Shown one piece after another: positions 49,901 to 63,900 of a stretch of DNA of 64,000 nucleotides. The stretch is from Mesaphorura yosii (lineage: Eukaryota > Arthropoda > Collembola > Poduromorpha > Tullbergiidae). A program made the translations under genes and the position numbers. The notes beneath the pieces were generated by a model. The model was given only the letters and a program-made list of their open reading frames with translations, was not told the origin of the DNA and did no database searches. Position 1 is the first letter of the stretch. The number at the start of each line of letters is the position of its first letter. The DNA is taken from assembly GCA_009869945.1 (NCBI GenBank), contig WIXG01000310.1, positions 1 through 64,000 on the forward strand, in the 5' to 3' direction.

Positions 49901-52900
49901 TCGCCTCTTTCAACACTCTTTCTCTTCAACTTCATGGTTCCTTGTGATTTTCAGTTTCTCACGAATCCTGACAATCGAACTGCTCCATCTTTAATGGAGG
50001 TTGTGTATAAATATACAAAAACACAAAGTATCAATGGCTTGTAAGCATGTCGATGTAGCCTGTTCTTGTAAAACTTTTAAACTTTGTAACAGACTCGTGA
50101 GAAAAGCCATAAAAATCAACGCATAAGCCGGACATGGCTTGGCTTGGCTTGACTTGGCTAGGCCAACAATACGCATTGCGCTTACGCACTTGATACGCAC
50201 CAGATTGTGTAATTGTTCGTGTAAATACATCTTGATTCGTCTTCCTTTCCCATCGCAGCTCAGCTCAGTGATACCTCGTTTCGATTTTAAGCTGAGTCAC
50301 TGAGAAGAGTTTATTTTCTTAATTTAAAAGAAATTATACGTCATCTGGACCCAAACTGAAATTCATACGAAGGGCGCAGGCGTTTAATTGTTCTGAACTT
50401 GCTCATCGGTGCTCACAATTTACACGGTCGAGAGCGTCCTTTGATTTTGACTGATTTCTCTGATCGCGCTGTCGTGTCTTGAAATTAAGGCGTTCATTGT
50501 CTTGGACTGGCTTGGTTTGATGTGAAGTGGCTTCGGGACATATGGCATGGCTTGGCGTGATTGTGGTTAATTCCATGAAACACAGTAACGAGTCAGGTGA
50601 ACTAATTGCTCATCACAGCAGCTCAGCCTTTCGGGCTCGAGCTTCAGGTAGTTTAGAGCTTTTAGCGCTCAATTGAGTGATAGCGTACGAACGGATAAAA
50701 TGAAAATCCTCTTCTGACTTGGTAATAAATACCTGTAATCTTAATTTGTTCATTGTTCTTTCACTAATGGAACCGCGTCCCAGCGTCGTTTACTGTATAC
50801 GTATTTTGGTATTTTCTCACTGCGTTTAGCATTTGCATTGTTTGGATTAATTGATAATAGAGGTACAAACTTCAAGCAAGCCAGCGACACGTCTTCGGTC
50901 TTCGTTCTCTTTTCGCATAATTGCTGTTCCGGACGGCGAAAGAACAGAAGTTTGAATGGAGGAGCAACAGCAAAGCAGAGGAAAGTTGTTTATTATGTCA
51001 TTATTGTCTCGGGCTCTCGGCTCTGCTGATAAGAATGTGAATAATGATTTGCTGAATGCAGACATGGTTCTTGTTCGGCGGTTAGGCCGAGAGGAAGTGC
51101 GCGTACGAATCTACCAAATACGAATCGATGTATGGGACTTGGAAGTTCAGGTTCATGTCCACGTACGGTCGACGGTCACGAAGATTTTTATCCTGTGTCC
51201 ATTGTTTGTGATTACGAATACAAACGCAGTTTGCAGGTTGTATTCTGTTTGCTCTCTCGGCAGAGTTCCTGCGATGCGAGTGTCTGTTTCTTTATTCATC
51301 CATGCATTAAGCATACGCATTAAGCATGCGTTGCCGTTCCTTTCTTCATTGTTTGTTCACTTGTCCATCCAATTCTTCTCTGTCCGTGTCCTGTCCATCC
51401 GTCGACCCGTCCGTCCATCCGCTGACGCTTTTGACGGCTACGACTACGCTTGGCCCGAAGAACCGAATAACGCATCTCGGCTCGCATTAGTAACTTTCGA
51501 CTGATTTCTGTTTCTCGCTCTCGCTCTTTACTATTTACCTGCCAGGCCTGGGAAATATCGAATTTCACATCATTATTTTGATTAGTTGGTTTAATGCTTA
51601 ACAGCCTAAACGGGATTGACGTGTTGGAAAACTAGGCTGAGGCTCAAATTTTTCCATGGCTTGGTGGAGTGACCAATAATTTACGCTTCTTGCCCGCTTC
51701 CGCCTTGGTTTTGTCTTCGTTTCTCCGTAATTTGGGTCGGTAGTTAGAAATTCGATAAATTAATTACGGTGGTTTTTGCGGTTGTTTTCTTTTCGTCCGT
51801 TAAATTAATTGATTAGCTAATCGTTGGCGTTGACGGTTGCAAAAACAGAAGGACGAAGAAATGAAGTGAAATGTCCAGCCACCAAGCGAGCCAGTTGCCA
51901 ATCAATCTGCGTTGCGGCGGAGTTAGGTTATGTAGGTTTATAGCAAGCTAGCAAGCAAGGAGAATTTTGTGTCGGCAGCTTGCGTGGATTTTGAAATGAA
52001 GAGATCCTTGTTGGTCGTTGAATGAATGATGGTGATTAGAGCCTGGTCTCGACGTATGTGGAGGGTGGCTTGCTGACTTGACTTGACTTGATTTGCATTC
52101 GCAATTGCGTACCGGTACGCACGATGAAATGATAAAGGGTTAATTAATAGGAAGAAGGAACGAGAAACCAAAAGTCAGCAGCCGAGTCCAGTCCAGGTCC
52201 ACTTTGCAATAAATCCTGTCTTGTTCTTCTCGTTTGCTACTCGTATCAGCTGGAAAATGCAGCAGTGCTGCTGCGACTGTTGCCTTGTCCGTTTTATCGA
52301 CAAGAATCATTCAAAGCCCTGCTAATCATTATAATTTACTGCCTGCCCGCACTACCTTTGCGTCGTCGCAATCATTCCTTCGCCAGTTAGGTTGGCATTT
52401 GGCTTGGCAATTGTCGAGGCAGAAAATAAACAACTTTTGACTAGAGTTCTTTTGTGTACGATGTGCATTCACGATTATGCGATGTACAAATTTGCATATG
52501 AGTCGTTTGAAGCCATAGTTTTGAAATCACGACGACAGGATTCCAGACCAAACCAATCCAAGATAATGGATTGAGTAAAGAAATGAAGGCAATGTAAGTT
52601 TTTGTATGGAGAAGACAACAACCAACAACAATGCGATGTTAGCAAAGGAATTGACGGTTAGTTAAGAAAAAGCGACGGTGTATCGCGTATCTCGTATCGT
52701 GATGTACAGATGTTGTATCGGTTGGAGCTCCATAGTCCATATTGTACTCGTACTGGCTCTCACTCACATGCTGGCGCAGGTTTTAACAATACAAACTTTA
52801 CAAACTTGAATGGAACATGGAAAAGTTGCCTTCCCAGCGCGTACGCAATGCGCACAGCGAAGGCATCAGCCACCTGCTGCCTTGGGTCATTTTGCTCTTT

Positions 52901-55900
52901 GGACGCGGACCCATGCGAGTGCGCGCAGCACCGAGACATGAGCCTGAAGTGGCCTTGGGCCCTTTTCTTTCAACCGTCACATTAAATTTTTACAAACGAC
53001 GGTTCGTGTAATGTGTACAATGGTGTGATGTAATGGAACTGACTCTTAGGCAGTGCGGAGACTGAAGACGGGATGAGAAATGAGTAAAAGATTCTCCAGC
53101 ATCAACAATCAACCAAACCAACATCATATCAACCCTTCAGAAAATCTGTGCCTGTGCCTCGCCGTGCCTTGTCTCATCTTTCTTTTCTTTCTTCTCTCAG
53201 TATTTGTTCAGTTCGTGTACGGCAACGCTACGGCTGAAAATTAAAGAAAACCGAAAGCCTGCCTGCCTCGACAGAAATTTGAATTGTTAAAAAGCAGAAC
53301 AGGCACAGGCGCAGGCTGTCGACTCGAATTATGAATTCTGGACTCAGCTCTCAGCTCTTGTTACTGCCCCGAACACCTTTATTTGACATTTCGACCTCGT
53401 ATAATTTCTTCGAGATGTACGGGCTGATAAGGCAGATGCGCTGGCGCTTGAGATGAATGCTAACGAGCAGCGAATACAAATTTGTACGTACGCGTTAGCA
53501 TTTATCATATCAGACGCGGTGATCGGATGAGTAATAAATTTTTTACGTGTACTGCCTGCTCCAATAAAAGCGGGACTTCCATAAATAGAATCAAATCAAG
53601 AAACGGGTTTCATCTTATTAACACTGATTTAATAAACCTGGACACACTTTCCTTGATCCCTATTTTCCCGTTTCTTCTCTCGCGTTGCATGGCCAAATAC
53701 CAAATTTGGAGTTTCTAATTTCTGAACCTGTTCAACAACTCGTTTTAGGCACTGCACTTCACCTTGTGATATTTTTGTCACTGCGTCAAATCTCGCGTAG
53801 AAAGTCGAAGGAGAGACTGAAGAATACTCGGTTCGGCAAGGCTCAGGCCGAAAAATGCGGCGTGCATGATTGATTGATGGGATTTTGACTCGGACTCGAC
53901 TGAATAAATGTTTTATTATTACAAGCCATTATTTTCTGAGCCCGTGACGGTGACTTGAGCGGGTTTCATATCGTACGACTACGCGTACGAATGGGTAATT
54001 GGAATTCTTATGCATTGTAGTTGTACGCGTACGAGGAAAGGTGAGATGTAAATTGTTGTAGAGTAATAACAATTCATTTTTCATATTCCAACGATTATTT
54101 GACTCATCCACGACATACACGCATGCATTTACGCATGCCTGCAATTTGAGCAGCCTGCCTGGATGGAAAAGGACAATGGACAATCGAGTCTCGAGCTGTT
54201 TCGATTAGGATTAAGTTGATGATACACGAAGTACGGCAGGGATCGACGCGGCTGAGCGTTGTTGATTATGAAAAATTGACGATTCATGCTTCGGGTCGGT
54301 CCGGCTTTGGCTTGCTTTTCTTATGTAAAATTGTATTTGTACGTTGAGTGACTGGCAAAGGCAATGGCGAAGGATGAACGAAGATTTTGGTGCTTGCTTT
54401 GACTAATAACGAAATGAATCTCGTAATGAGCGCTGGAAAAGTTATTCATCATCGTATGCGTATTGACTATCGACTTTTCAACAATAACAACAAGCCTTTC
54501 AATTTCTAAATTCTAAGCAGTGCAGTGAAATGTGTAACTAAACTGAGACGAGATGAGATGAAAGCCAAAGCCATTGTCGTGAGAATTCTGAAATGAAAAG
54601 CCGAGACAAGCCAGCCTTGATTCTTGATGCTTGTTGTGTCGTGTTGTTGGTTTTGTAAATTCACGCCTTCAAAGAAGAATCCAAGAATCCGTTCTCGATT
54701 GAAGTTGAGTAATGAGCGTTGTCTATAGTTGATGAGTTTTCTTAGCGGGCCCGGCTGAGAATGAGAATTGGTTCAAATCTTGAACGACTACTCATGAACT
54801 TGATTTGTTGCATTACCGTCTACTTGCAGGGCACTTGGCACCTTGGCTTCTTCTGTTTCTTTCTGCTTCTGGAAGGAATTTGTAGCCGTTTAGCGAAGTG
54901 AGACTCTGAAATCATTCGTGAAGGTGCTCGCATCCGATTTCGATGCAATTTCGTCGCTTGAAATGCATTATTTACGCAAATTCCATGCGAGATGCACTAA
55001 AGAGCCCAAAAATGCGTAGCGTATACGAGTTTTGGCTCGGTATTTGTGCGCACGTGAATTTGTTTATGAAGATACTCTTTTTGCCACATTCTACAAGTAA
55101 CACGTTACACGTGTTTAGTGTTTTTCAATCTGAGTAACAAGACAAGAAGGCGAACGCTCGATCGCTGTTCACTGTTCATTATTCGCGTCTCATATCGCAT
55201 CTCGTTAAGAATGCATTTTTCAAGCCGTTATTTATGGCTTGGCGTCTCGCGTCTCCTCCACCTCCCCATTTTTTATCGGGAGCTCGTCGTACACGAAGAA
55301 GGTGCTTTCCTGGCTCTTCTGATGCGTTTTTGATTGCTATTGGCCTTGGTGCCTCAGGACTCAGGTGCAATTTATATGCGACGCGTAAACGTACGCGTAA
55401 TTTGTACGTTGGTCTTTTGTTTGTGCAGTCTACATTGTAATTTCGTACGTGAACGTTAAGAATTCTTTTGATGGTCAAAACTCGTCCAGTGGCTCAGTCC
55501 AGATCTCTTTCAACCAAGCAATGTCCTGACAGCCAAGAAATCGAAGATGTGATTAACTCCGGCCATGCATCGCAATTCCTGGTCTGGCCTGGCCTGTACA
55601 TAATCACAATTCACAAAATAAACACAGGCCTCAATCACGCGTTCTCGTTCGCATTTTAAGACGAATCATGCATGAAATGCATATAGACTACATTTCTTTT
55701 CGAGGCTGGAAGGCTGGTGTTGTTTTTCGTTCAGTCCCTTGTCCACTAATTATTCTGACTCTAATTAGAACTTGCCTGCCAGCATTTTCCTTCAGCGTAC
55801 ATGAGCTGCAATCGTTCGGACTGAATTTTCAGCTGCTTTTCACTGGAAATTGATTTTGAATTAATTGGTATTACCTGCTAAGCACTCAGCATTCACGCAC

Positions 55901-58900
55901 GCAAGCTCGCACGGTAAAATTTTGATGGAGCTCGGCTGCGGAAAAATCGGGGCTAATTTCAGCTGTCTGCCGTTGTCCGTTGTTGCTCGTTGCAAATACA
56001 AATGCAACCAAAGCATGTTCATTGCCATTGTTGTGTTGTGTATGAATTAAATAACCTGGCCACTAGCCGAACGGATCTGACAGTTTTTTCCGACTTCCTT
56101 TCCTGTACTCGAATCGTAGACTGCTCACTAAACCAACTAAACTAAACAGGAAGAGTAAAAGTATTGACGGAAACCATAACGTAACGCAAGCACATAGCAT
56201 AACTTGAACTTGCATTCGGTTTTGCTTCGCGTGGAATGAGACAATAAGCAGTGCAGTGGCGGTGGGCACAGAAATATTTACTTACGGTCTACAGTGGCAG
56301 TGGCATTAATAATGATTGATTCAAGCCCTGCGCTGTCGTGCAGGGGTTCAATGCTCAAATAAAAACGAGAGTAATTCCGGCATTGCTTTTAATACCTTTC
56401 CCTTGCTTGCTCATTGCTCGCGTTTCGCGTTTTGAGATCTCGTTAACTCGTGTGTGGACTAAGCTAGAGTGCAGTTTCCTTAATAATAGTGATAATACGC
56501 CACGCCAGGCTGACGTGGAGCGGAGCGTGGAGGATGGAGCATTTTTGTTGTCGTCCCTCGCGTATTTTCATTTTCATTCATTTCTGCTACTCGTTACTGC
56601 TACCCTCACCAAGAATTAAAACCTTATTGCTGTTGCTATCTATCAGCCGGTGCTTCAGCTTCGAGTACGCGACGCGATGCCCTGACCAAGCCAAAGCCAA
56701 GGGCAAGGGTGTTCGCTACTCTCGTGTCGTATTTATAGAACAGTAACATCTGTCTGACTCATTGTCTTTACCGCTAATCCAAAGTCCAAGTACAATATTG
56801 AAATTCAGGAATACGGCTCTGAAATGAACGAAAAGTGAACGTTTACGGCACTTATCGATTTCACAATCATTACGCTAACGCTAAAGGAAGGCGGTTAAAG
56901 CAAGCAAGCATGATGCATGCAAGAATTCACTTTCGGCTCTGCTCGGCACAAATCAGGAAATGAAAAAATCTTGCAAAACGCAATTTCGGAAGAAAATATA
57001 TTTGACGACTGGCTTGACTCTGCCTCTTGACGCTTCGCTTTCATTTCTCCACAATATAATTCGCTGGATGACAATGGCAGTGACAACGACAGTCGACAGC
57101 GCATAATGCAATTCGGATGAGATTTACGGCTGCTTCGTGTATAGCGTCACGGTGGCCCAATACAGGCTCACAAAACTGAAAGTGAGTCCAAAGGCTCAAA
57201 GGAAATGCTGTTGGCGAATTGTAAAAATATGAGGCAAGCGTAAAAAATGAATTATAAATTATATTGCGTGCATGTTTTGGAAATATGCATAGCCCAGTCT
57301 CTCAGTCCTCTCCAGCCCAGTTCCATTCTCCCATTGTTCGATTATTCGTTTGGTGGTCTGGGCTGCTGCTCTCGTTAGCAGTTAGCAAAGGGTGAATTTG
57401 CTTGACTGTCGCGTGCCATTCTATTTCGGTTCGGGTTAGACAAGAGTCGGAACAATAACTCTTGTTCGACTGACACGGGAGAAAATTGCCCTTTGCTTGG
57501 CTGCCCTGCAGTGCAGGCCTTAATTCAATGAGCCGGCCAGGCAGGCCAGAAAAATGGAACCCCAAAAGCGAAGGCGAAAAGCGCCGCCGCCGTCGTTGTA
57601 TGAATGACCTCATTCATTCCATTACGAATTACGACTCCCTGCTTCTACTTGATCACAAACACAAAAAACTCTTTCAGTGCGTAATGCGTACGCGTATTTG
57701 GTTCAATATTGCCGACGAGCAATGTGTGAGCGGAGTAGTAAAAGTATTGATAACTTGTTCTCTAAACTCCAGCAGCGGAAGCCAAATGAAGCGTAAATAT
57801 ACAAGGCGATCATTGGGTGCTTGGCCTGAACTTCTCTTTTAATCAATACGCTGCAGGTAGTCTTCAAGTCTTTGTACGCGTACCCACAAATTCTAATGCA
57901 TGGAGGCATTTATCAGCGCCGACACGAATTCACACATTCGGCTGCAGGCTACACGTCACGTCACAGTCGCATGAAATTTATCATTCAGCCTCTGCGTCAA
58001 GAGATTTGTCTCTTCTTGTCATAGTCATATCAGGCTTAAAGCGCTCAGAACGTAGAAGTTTTGCGATTCTGCGCCTGCGCCAAAGGACAAATTTCAGATT
58101 ATAATTCAGACCGCACAAATTATAATCTATCTGTGCTGGTGCTGGCTGTCATAAACGTGTGAATTGTGAATTGCAGACACAAAAGTCAAGGTAGTTAGTC
58201 TCAACCCTCAAGTGAGCTTGGCATGGCTCTCAAGTCAATGCACCCTTTTTGGTTGCAACTTGCACAGCTTCTCCATTCTCCAACTTGTTCTTGTTCCTGT
58301 TCTGATCTGATTTCGAATTACGAATTCATAACAAGTCTTACGTAACAAACACAACAGACAACACGAAGCAACAGAAGCAGAAGTAAAATGCTCGACTCGA
58401 CTAATGGAAATTCCATCTCAAATGCAAAAGCAAAATGCATGCATGCATGGAGTTGATGTAGAATGTTGAAGTTATTAATCTTGCAGTGAAGCTCAAGCTC
58501 AAGCTCATCTGAATAACAATGCCATCGCCAATTGCCATCGAATTTGGTCGGGCGAATTTTGCTTTTGCAAAAGCAAGAGTTTTCATTGCTCTCAGAAGTG
58601 AATTCTACTTATCTTCACGAGAGATCAGAGTTGGCTTGGCTTGAAGCGTCACTGTGTTTGAGGAAATTGCTTACAATTGCCATCGCCATTCATTTACTGC
58701 TCACACATTAAATCACTGCTCGATTGCTGATTGTTGATTGTTGCTGGGTTGCGATTGTTGTGCCTTGAAAGTTGAAACGAGTATTTTGACGGCGACGACC
58801 ACGATGACGCTAATGAGCTGTTCATTATCACGGCTTCAAGCTGTAGGCTAAGCAGGCTTAGGCTTGGAGCCCGTTTAGATTTATTAGTTTGTATCCCGAA

Positions 58901-60995
58901 ATGCAGTTTGCTAGTTCAAAGTTGTTCAAAAGTTCAAGTTTAAGCTTCTGGGCGACATCAAGAAGCATGTTTGACCGGGCGACTAAAATGAAATTGCAAC
59001 GAAGCCGTGGAGTGGATGAAGCGTGATTACAAGAATATTATGGATTGGATTGGGCATGAGAATCTGACATGACAGGGCAGGGCTAGGCGGTGGTGAAAAT
59101 ACGGTTAAACTTTTCTCGTTCTCGGCGACACTTCCGCTTGCCTGTCTTGAGTCATGTCGGGCTCATGTTGGTGTTGGTGTGTTTTGTCATTCGTGCGGAG
59201 CGAATGCGAAGAAATTTTGTGCTTACTGTTGTGCTGTTTGTTCGTTTGCTTGCTCGACTCGAGTGTTAGAGAAAACGAGAGCATGAGCAGACTCGCTTTT
59301 TTTTAAATGTGAAATGCGGACGATAGGAGGAAAGTTCAAGCAGGCTTTCCAGACTCCAGTCACTCCAGCAGCAGTGCTAGAAGAAATCGATTGCTGCGTG
59401 CGGCGTGTCGCGTGCAGCGCAGTGCTTGGCTTCCTCGTTCTTACTTGAATTCCTGTATAAGTGAGAGTGAAAGTCCAAACTCCATCACACTCACTCACTC
59501 ACAGCGTGGTGAAAGGAGCAGGGCAGAAGGAGAGTGAACTTTGTGTGGTCCGAGTCGAGCTAGCCGGGCAGAGACATGAATGTGTTTTCCATGCACTCAT
59601 CGCCGTTCGCTTGACGGTCCGACCAACGAATAACGAGCCAACACAATCGCATGCTGAATACTTCAATTTTTATGTTTACCTTGTGAGTCATTTCCATTTC
59701 AACTTTCTTGGGGAAAGCGAAATGCTGCGCTGGGAAAGTCTTTGTCTCAGGCAACTCAGACTTCCTCTCTGTATGGACGGACGCATGAAAATATGCGTAT
59801 GAAATGAAGAGAATTAAATGCTATGAGATGTCTTGCATTCTAACAATCGACATTCGATAATGAATCATGCCTGAAATCCTGAGCATTAACATAGTTAAGA
59901 TTATGGCTTAAATTTGTATTGCGTTGTCATTTGTCATTGCCATTGCTAACTTGGGATCTTTTTTTTCTTGCCACATGCCACCACGTTTCTGGAATCTGTC
60001 AACAGGGCTCAAGTGTAAGTTTCTACGTCCGAAGTTCTGAAATTCTGCCTGCGTTTTATTTTGCCGGCTGTTCGTATCGTACTCGTTTTTGTTTCGTTTT
60101 CGTTATCCTTTGAAGTTTGATTTTGTCATTGCTTGACTCTTGACTGGCCGAATTCGTACGCATTTTAATTGGATGCAGTTTGAAACTAGTTTACTACTCA
60201 ATTATTTTGTACAAATTTGGAAGTGTCAATAAAATTTTATCTCTGCACCCATCAACAACCCGCCAGGTTGTAAATTATCAGCACCGCGCCTTGGTTCTTC
60301 GTTCTTGTGTTCTTGTCTTGAAGTTTTTTTTTTACTTGTTATTTCGCAAAGCTCATTTTTATAAGTTTTATTGCGTAAGTTTCCGTCATGCCTTTTGTCT
60401 TGGTTTTCTTATCACTACCTTGTGTCATTGCATTGAGTTGATCCAAATTTTAATTAAAATTCCAGATACTGACAATCAGCGGGTCATAATCTACGTGAAG
60501 GACGTCAACGATGAGGCACCGTACTTTATCAACCGTCCGCTGCCCATGCAGGCTGTTGTGCAGCTCAACGCACCGCCAAACACCCCCGTCTTCACGCTCC
60601 AGGCGAGGGATCCGGACACGGACCACAGCATCCACTACTTTATCGTGCGTGACAGAAGTAAGTCGATCACAATCACAAGACAATTCTATGATAGCCTGAT
60701 ACCAATTCAATTAATCTCCATCGGTCGCTTTTTCTTGCTCTTCTGCAGCCGGCGGCCGTTTCGAAGTCGACGAACGTTCTGGTGTCGTCCGAACCCGAGC
60801 CAACGACCCCTTCCAGCTCGACATGGAGTACGTGCTCTACGTGAAGGCCGAAGATCAGAACGGGCGACTGGACGACCGGAGATTCCAGAGCACTCCAGAA
60901 GAAAGGCTCTCCATCGTCGGAGGAAAGCGACCACCGCAGTTTTACATGCCCAAGTACGAGGCAGAAATTCCGGAGAATCGCAAGAAGGATTCCGA
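43950..60995 (+). CDS. CadN: Neural cadherin CadN, N-terminal part (runs off the window)
   Basis: Calcium-dependent adhesion receptor of neurons. Four coding exons are visible: 43950-44618, 44709-45495, 60466-60657 and 60749-60995, about 631 residues, ending mid-codon in phase 2. A signal peptide occupies about 1-27 (FQFVLSACAALSTMILVDG). Cadherin repeats follow, with the linker motif DNCPVF at the exon 2 start and DVNDEAPYF in exon 3. A linker at 345-400 holds an acidic run (349-357), a His/Ser run (377-386) and KRRVTRAVRP (399-408), a basic, probably furin-type site also found in fly CadN. WDYEELG, INRPLPMQAVVQLNAPPNTP and RRFQSTPEERLSIVGGK match fly CadN almost exactly. The next exon (fly ISIKAKSF) was not found before 64000. 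An upstream in-frame stop supports the start. Intron 2 is 14,970 bp. Confidence 0.96.
45978..46000. repeat. GAGCC tandem repeat
   Basis: Four perfect GAGCC units plus a partial one inside the cadherin intron. Confidence 0.9.
48796..48815. repeat. AAGCC short-repeat patch
   Basis: Near-tandem copies of CCAAG, the complement of the GGCTT patches elsewhere in the window. Confidence 0.65.
50134..50160. repeat. GGCTT short-repeat patch
   Basis: Near-tandem GGCTT/GACTT units in the cadherin intron, very like those at 12664-12690. Confidence 0.75.
52074..52095. repeat. GACTT short-repeat patch
   Basis: Three tandem GACTT units with a decayed flank, related to the GGCTT patches. Confidence 0.7.
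58490..58507. repeat. AGCTCA tandem repeat
   Basis: Three tandem AGCTCA units in the cadherin intron. Confidence 0.8.
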
Positions 60996-63900
60996 GTACG
61001 TGACATTTTGCTACTTTGTATATTTATCGGACGGGCAGATTGCTCTTTGCCCTGCTCACGCACGCACGCAAGCTGCTGGTTTGCTCGCTGCTGGTGAATT
61101 AAACTCTTAAAAATGCGGCTAATCAACCCAAAACCAAAATCAAACCAAACCACACACAAACTCGTTATCGTTTCTCGTTATCAAGTCATCAATATCCTTT
61201 TTTGAAGCAAAGTAACTTCAGTCAAGCCAGTTTTACGCGTGTGGCTCTTTTTCGCGAAAACTCGACCCATTATAACAAATTGACAGTTTGCAGTTCATAC
61301 GAATAATACGAAACAACGATCAACGAAGCGAGCAAGGCCGTCATTAAAAAAATCGACGAATGTACCTTAAATATTAAGCAGATGGCTTGATTCTGCATTC
61401 TTCCGCGAATTCGAAAAGTGGTAAAGTTCTGGTTAAGTTCGGGTACAACAAGTGATGCAGTAATGATTAATTTTGTTGGGCACCACCTGCTTGTCTGCGA
61501 TTACAAAACTGTCAAAGCGCAATGTTCAGGATTAGAAACCCACTTAGTAATTGCCTACATTATTGGGTTGAAATACCGGAAGTCAACGGCATCCGAATTT
61601 TTCTTTGCTTCAGACCTCAGTCAGGAAGAAAAGGAAAAACATTTCTGGTTCCTTCTACGCCAATGTCGATTCGCTATTACATTCCAAATAGTGCCTTGTT
61701 CCATTAGAATGGTTCTTACTGATGATGTTGAGTCTGATAATTCTTTGTTAATTGCACCGTCAATTAACATTTAAGCCAGTTAATAGAAATCCGGAATCTG
61801 TGCCTGAAAAAGAGCCGGGCGCAATTTTGCAAAAGCCTCGTGCGAAAATCAATTCAAAGACCAGAAATTGACGGTTGAGCGTCGAATCATGACATCTGCA
61901 AATAATTAAGCCATTAAAAACTTTGTACGTTGGTACAAGACATTTTTGTGCTATTCTCAGTAGAACAAAGCCTGCCTGCTGCTTTCCAGCTAACTCTTTT
62001 GGCTTCTTGTCTTTCTTTTTCAAACTCGGCTCAAATTACGAACTAGGTAGGCATGCCGTAAAATAAAGTTTTCTCACTTAAACTCAAACGTTCGAAATTG
62101 ACATGGAAAACAAGTCAATGCGGATCGTAAAACAAGAACAAAAAATTCTTAAAGAAAGGACCGGGCTCAAAAGATAAGTCGACAAGTGCTTATTTAAAGG
62201 GAAATTCGTAATGGCAGTTTACTGTTTGGTTTTAAGAGGAAACATAAACGCAAAACGCATACAAACATGTGTTTCTGTCATATGCGTGCAGTGAAGCCAA
62301 TAATTCTTCATAACTGCTTATAAACGCGAAAGACCATCGCCAAACGCGACGGGGAAGCATACTTAAAGTGTCATAAATGCGTCTGGAAAGGCAAGGCAGT
62401 TTCCTGATTAAAACCTGATGGTTAGAGATTCGGAGCATATTCTGCAGCGCAGCAAAGATGCGTTGTTATTATTGTTGTCACCCTTGAGAATTAACCCTAA
62501 ATGAACACAGACGAGACGGGAAAATCGACGGCATGAGTCACACATGTGAGCATCTGAGCGTCTTTCATCCCGAGCCAATATTTCGACCCATTCTTCAGTC
62601 TTATGCGCGGGCGATTTTGGGATGTAGATGACCAAAATATCATTTTCTGGACAATAAAATTCTATTTCTCGAGTATTAACATGTGTTTTATGGCTTTGAG
62701 GTTTACAATCTCACATTTTGGGTAATAAACTCTGGAACTCGTGGCGTACCGCGATGGCGATGGGCAATTGACAATTGTCCAGCTCAGAGATCATAAAAGG
62801 AAGATTCTGTCATCCGCTGCAACGGCAAGGCAGGCAGTCGCAGTGAAGGCAGTGACAATGACAATGACACTGGCGCCTTATTCTGCGCTGCGTTCGGCTT
62901 TGAGTAGGAAGTTGAAGTTGAAACTGAAGTTAAACTTAACTGACAACAACGACACGGCCGACGCGTAATAAAACTGTGACATGTGACATGACGGCTTTCT
63001 TTCTGGTTCAGAATGGGCTGAACAGGGATGGGAAGATTTTGATGTGATTGAATGCTTGCGTCTCGAGTTGAATTTAGTTTTCTTCTTTTCTTTCTGCTTC
63101 TGCGGTTGACGTCGATAGTAAAATTAAGCAATTACATATAAACTCCAAAGAGTTGTCTTAGTGGGTATGGTGGAAGGGATTTGTAGGAATAGACCGAGAA
63201 TTCCAGTAGAGACAGTTTCGACTCGAGTTCCTGGAATAAGAACAGTCATATTTCTTTATTTGGAATGTCAGATAAGAAGGAGAGGAGAGGAGATGACAAA
63301 ATTATCGCTGTCGTTGTTGACTGTGACAATAACATTATGCATTGCGGAGCCGTGTCGCGAGCCGTCTTTTTCGGTAGTTTGTTGTAAAGATGTAAAGAAG
63401 AACGTATGGAACTGTGCTAAATTTAGAATTTCTAAGCACGAAATCAAATTGCACCATATTAATCATAATTACTGCTTGCTGTCTCGTGCCTGATCAGGCC
63501 AGGGCAATTTTCTCTCTTTTCGGCGCAATGACGCACGCGGCTCCCTATTTCATGCCCCTTGTTAACAAAGTCATTCAAAAGTTCCAGTCACCAGCCTATA
63601 ATTAGCTCAGGCCAAGACTCAGCTTGGCGCTGGTTTTTAAATATTGGACGACGTGACCTTTCCCGGCCCTGGTCCACCCGGGCTGACTCGGATTGCAAGT
63701 TTCATGCTTGCGGTTAGCTTTGATCAGTCATCAGCGTCGAAAGTGACGTCGCATTTTCGGCATCGCTTAGCGTAATTAGAACCTCAATCTCTGAATAATT
63801 CATGAGATTCAGAGGAGTAAAGTTTGGCGCATGAGACAAAGTGCAATGGTAGAAATTCGGTTTTCGGGTTTAGAAGCTCAAACACAGAGAATCCAGGCTC

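Larger units (their letters stand above)
45496..60465 (+). other. Giant intron 2 of neural cadherin (14,970 bp)
   Basis: Phase 1 GT-AG intron: GTAAGT donor and an acceptor after TTAAAATTCCAG. Neither strand shows a nested gene that I can name. It holds short repeats (GAGCC at 45978-46000, GGCTT patches, AAGCTC at 58490-58507) and five of the eight TACGCGTA palindromes of the window. Many short open frames appear, none with family or splice support. Enhancer content is likely but not demonstrable here. Confidence 0.85.
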
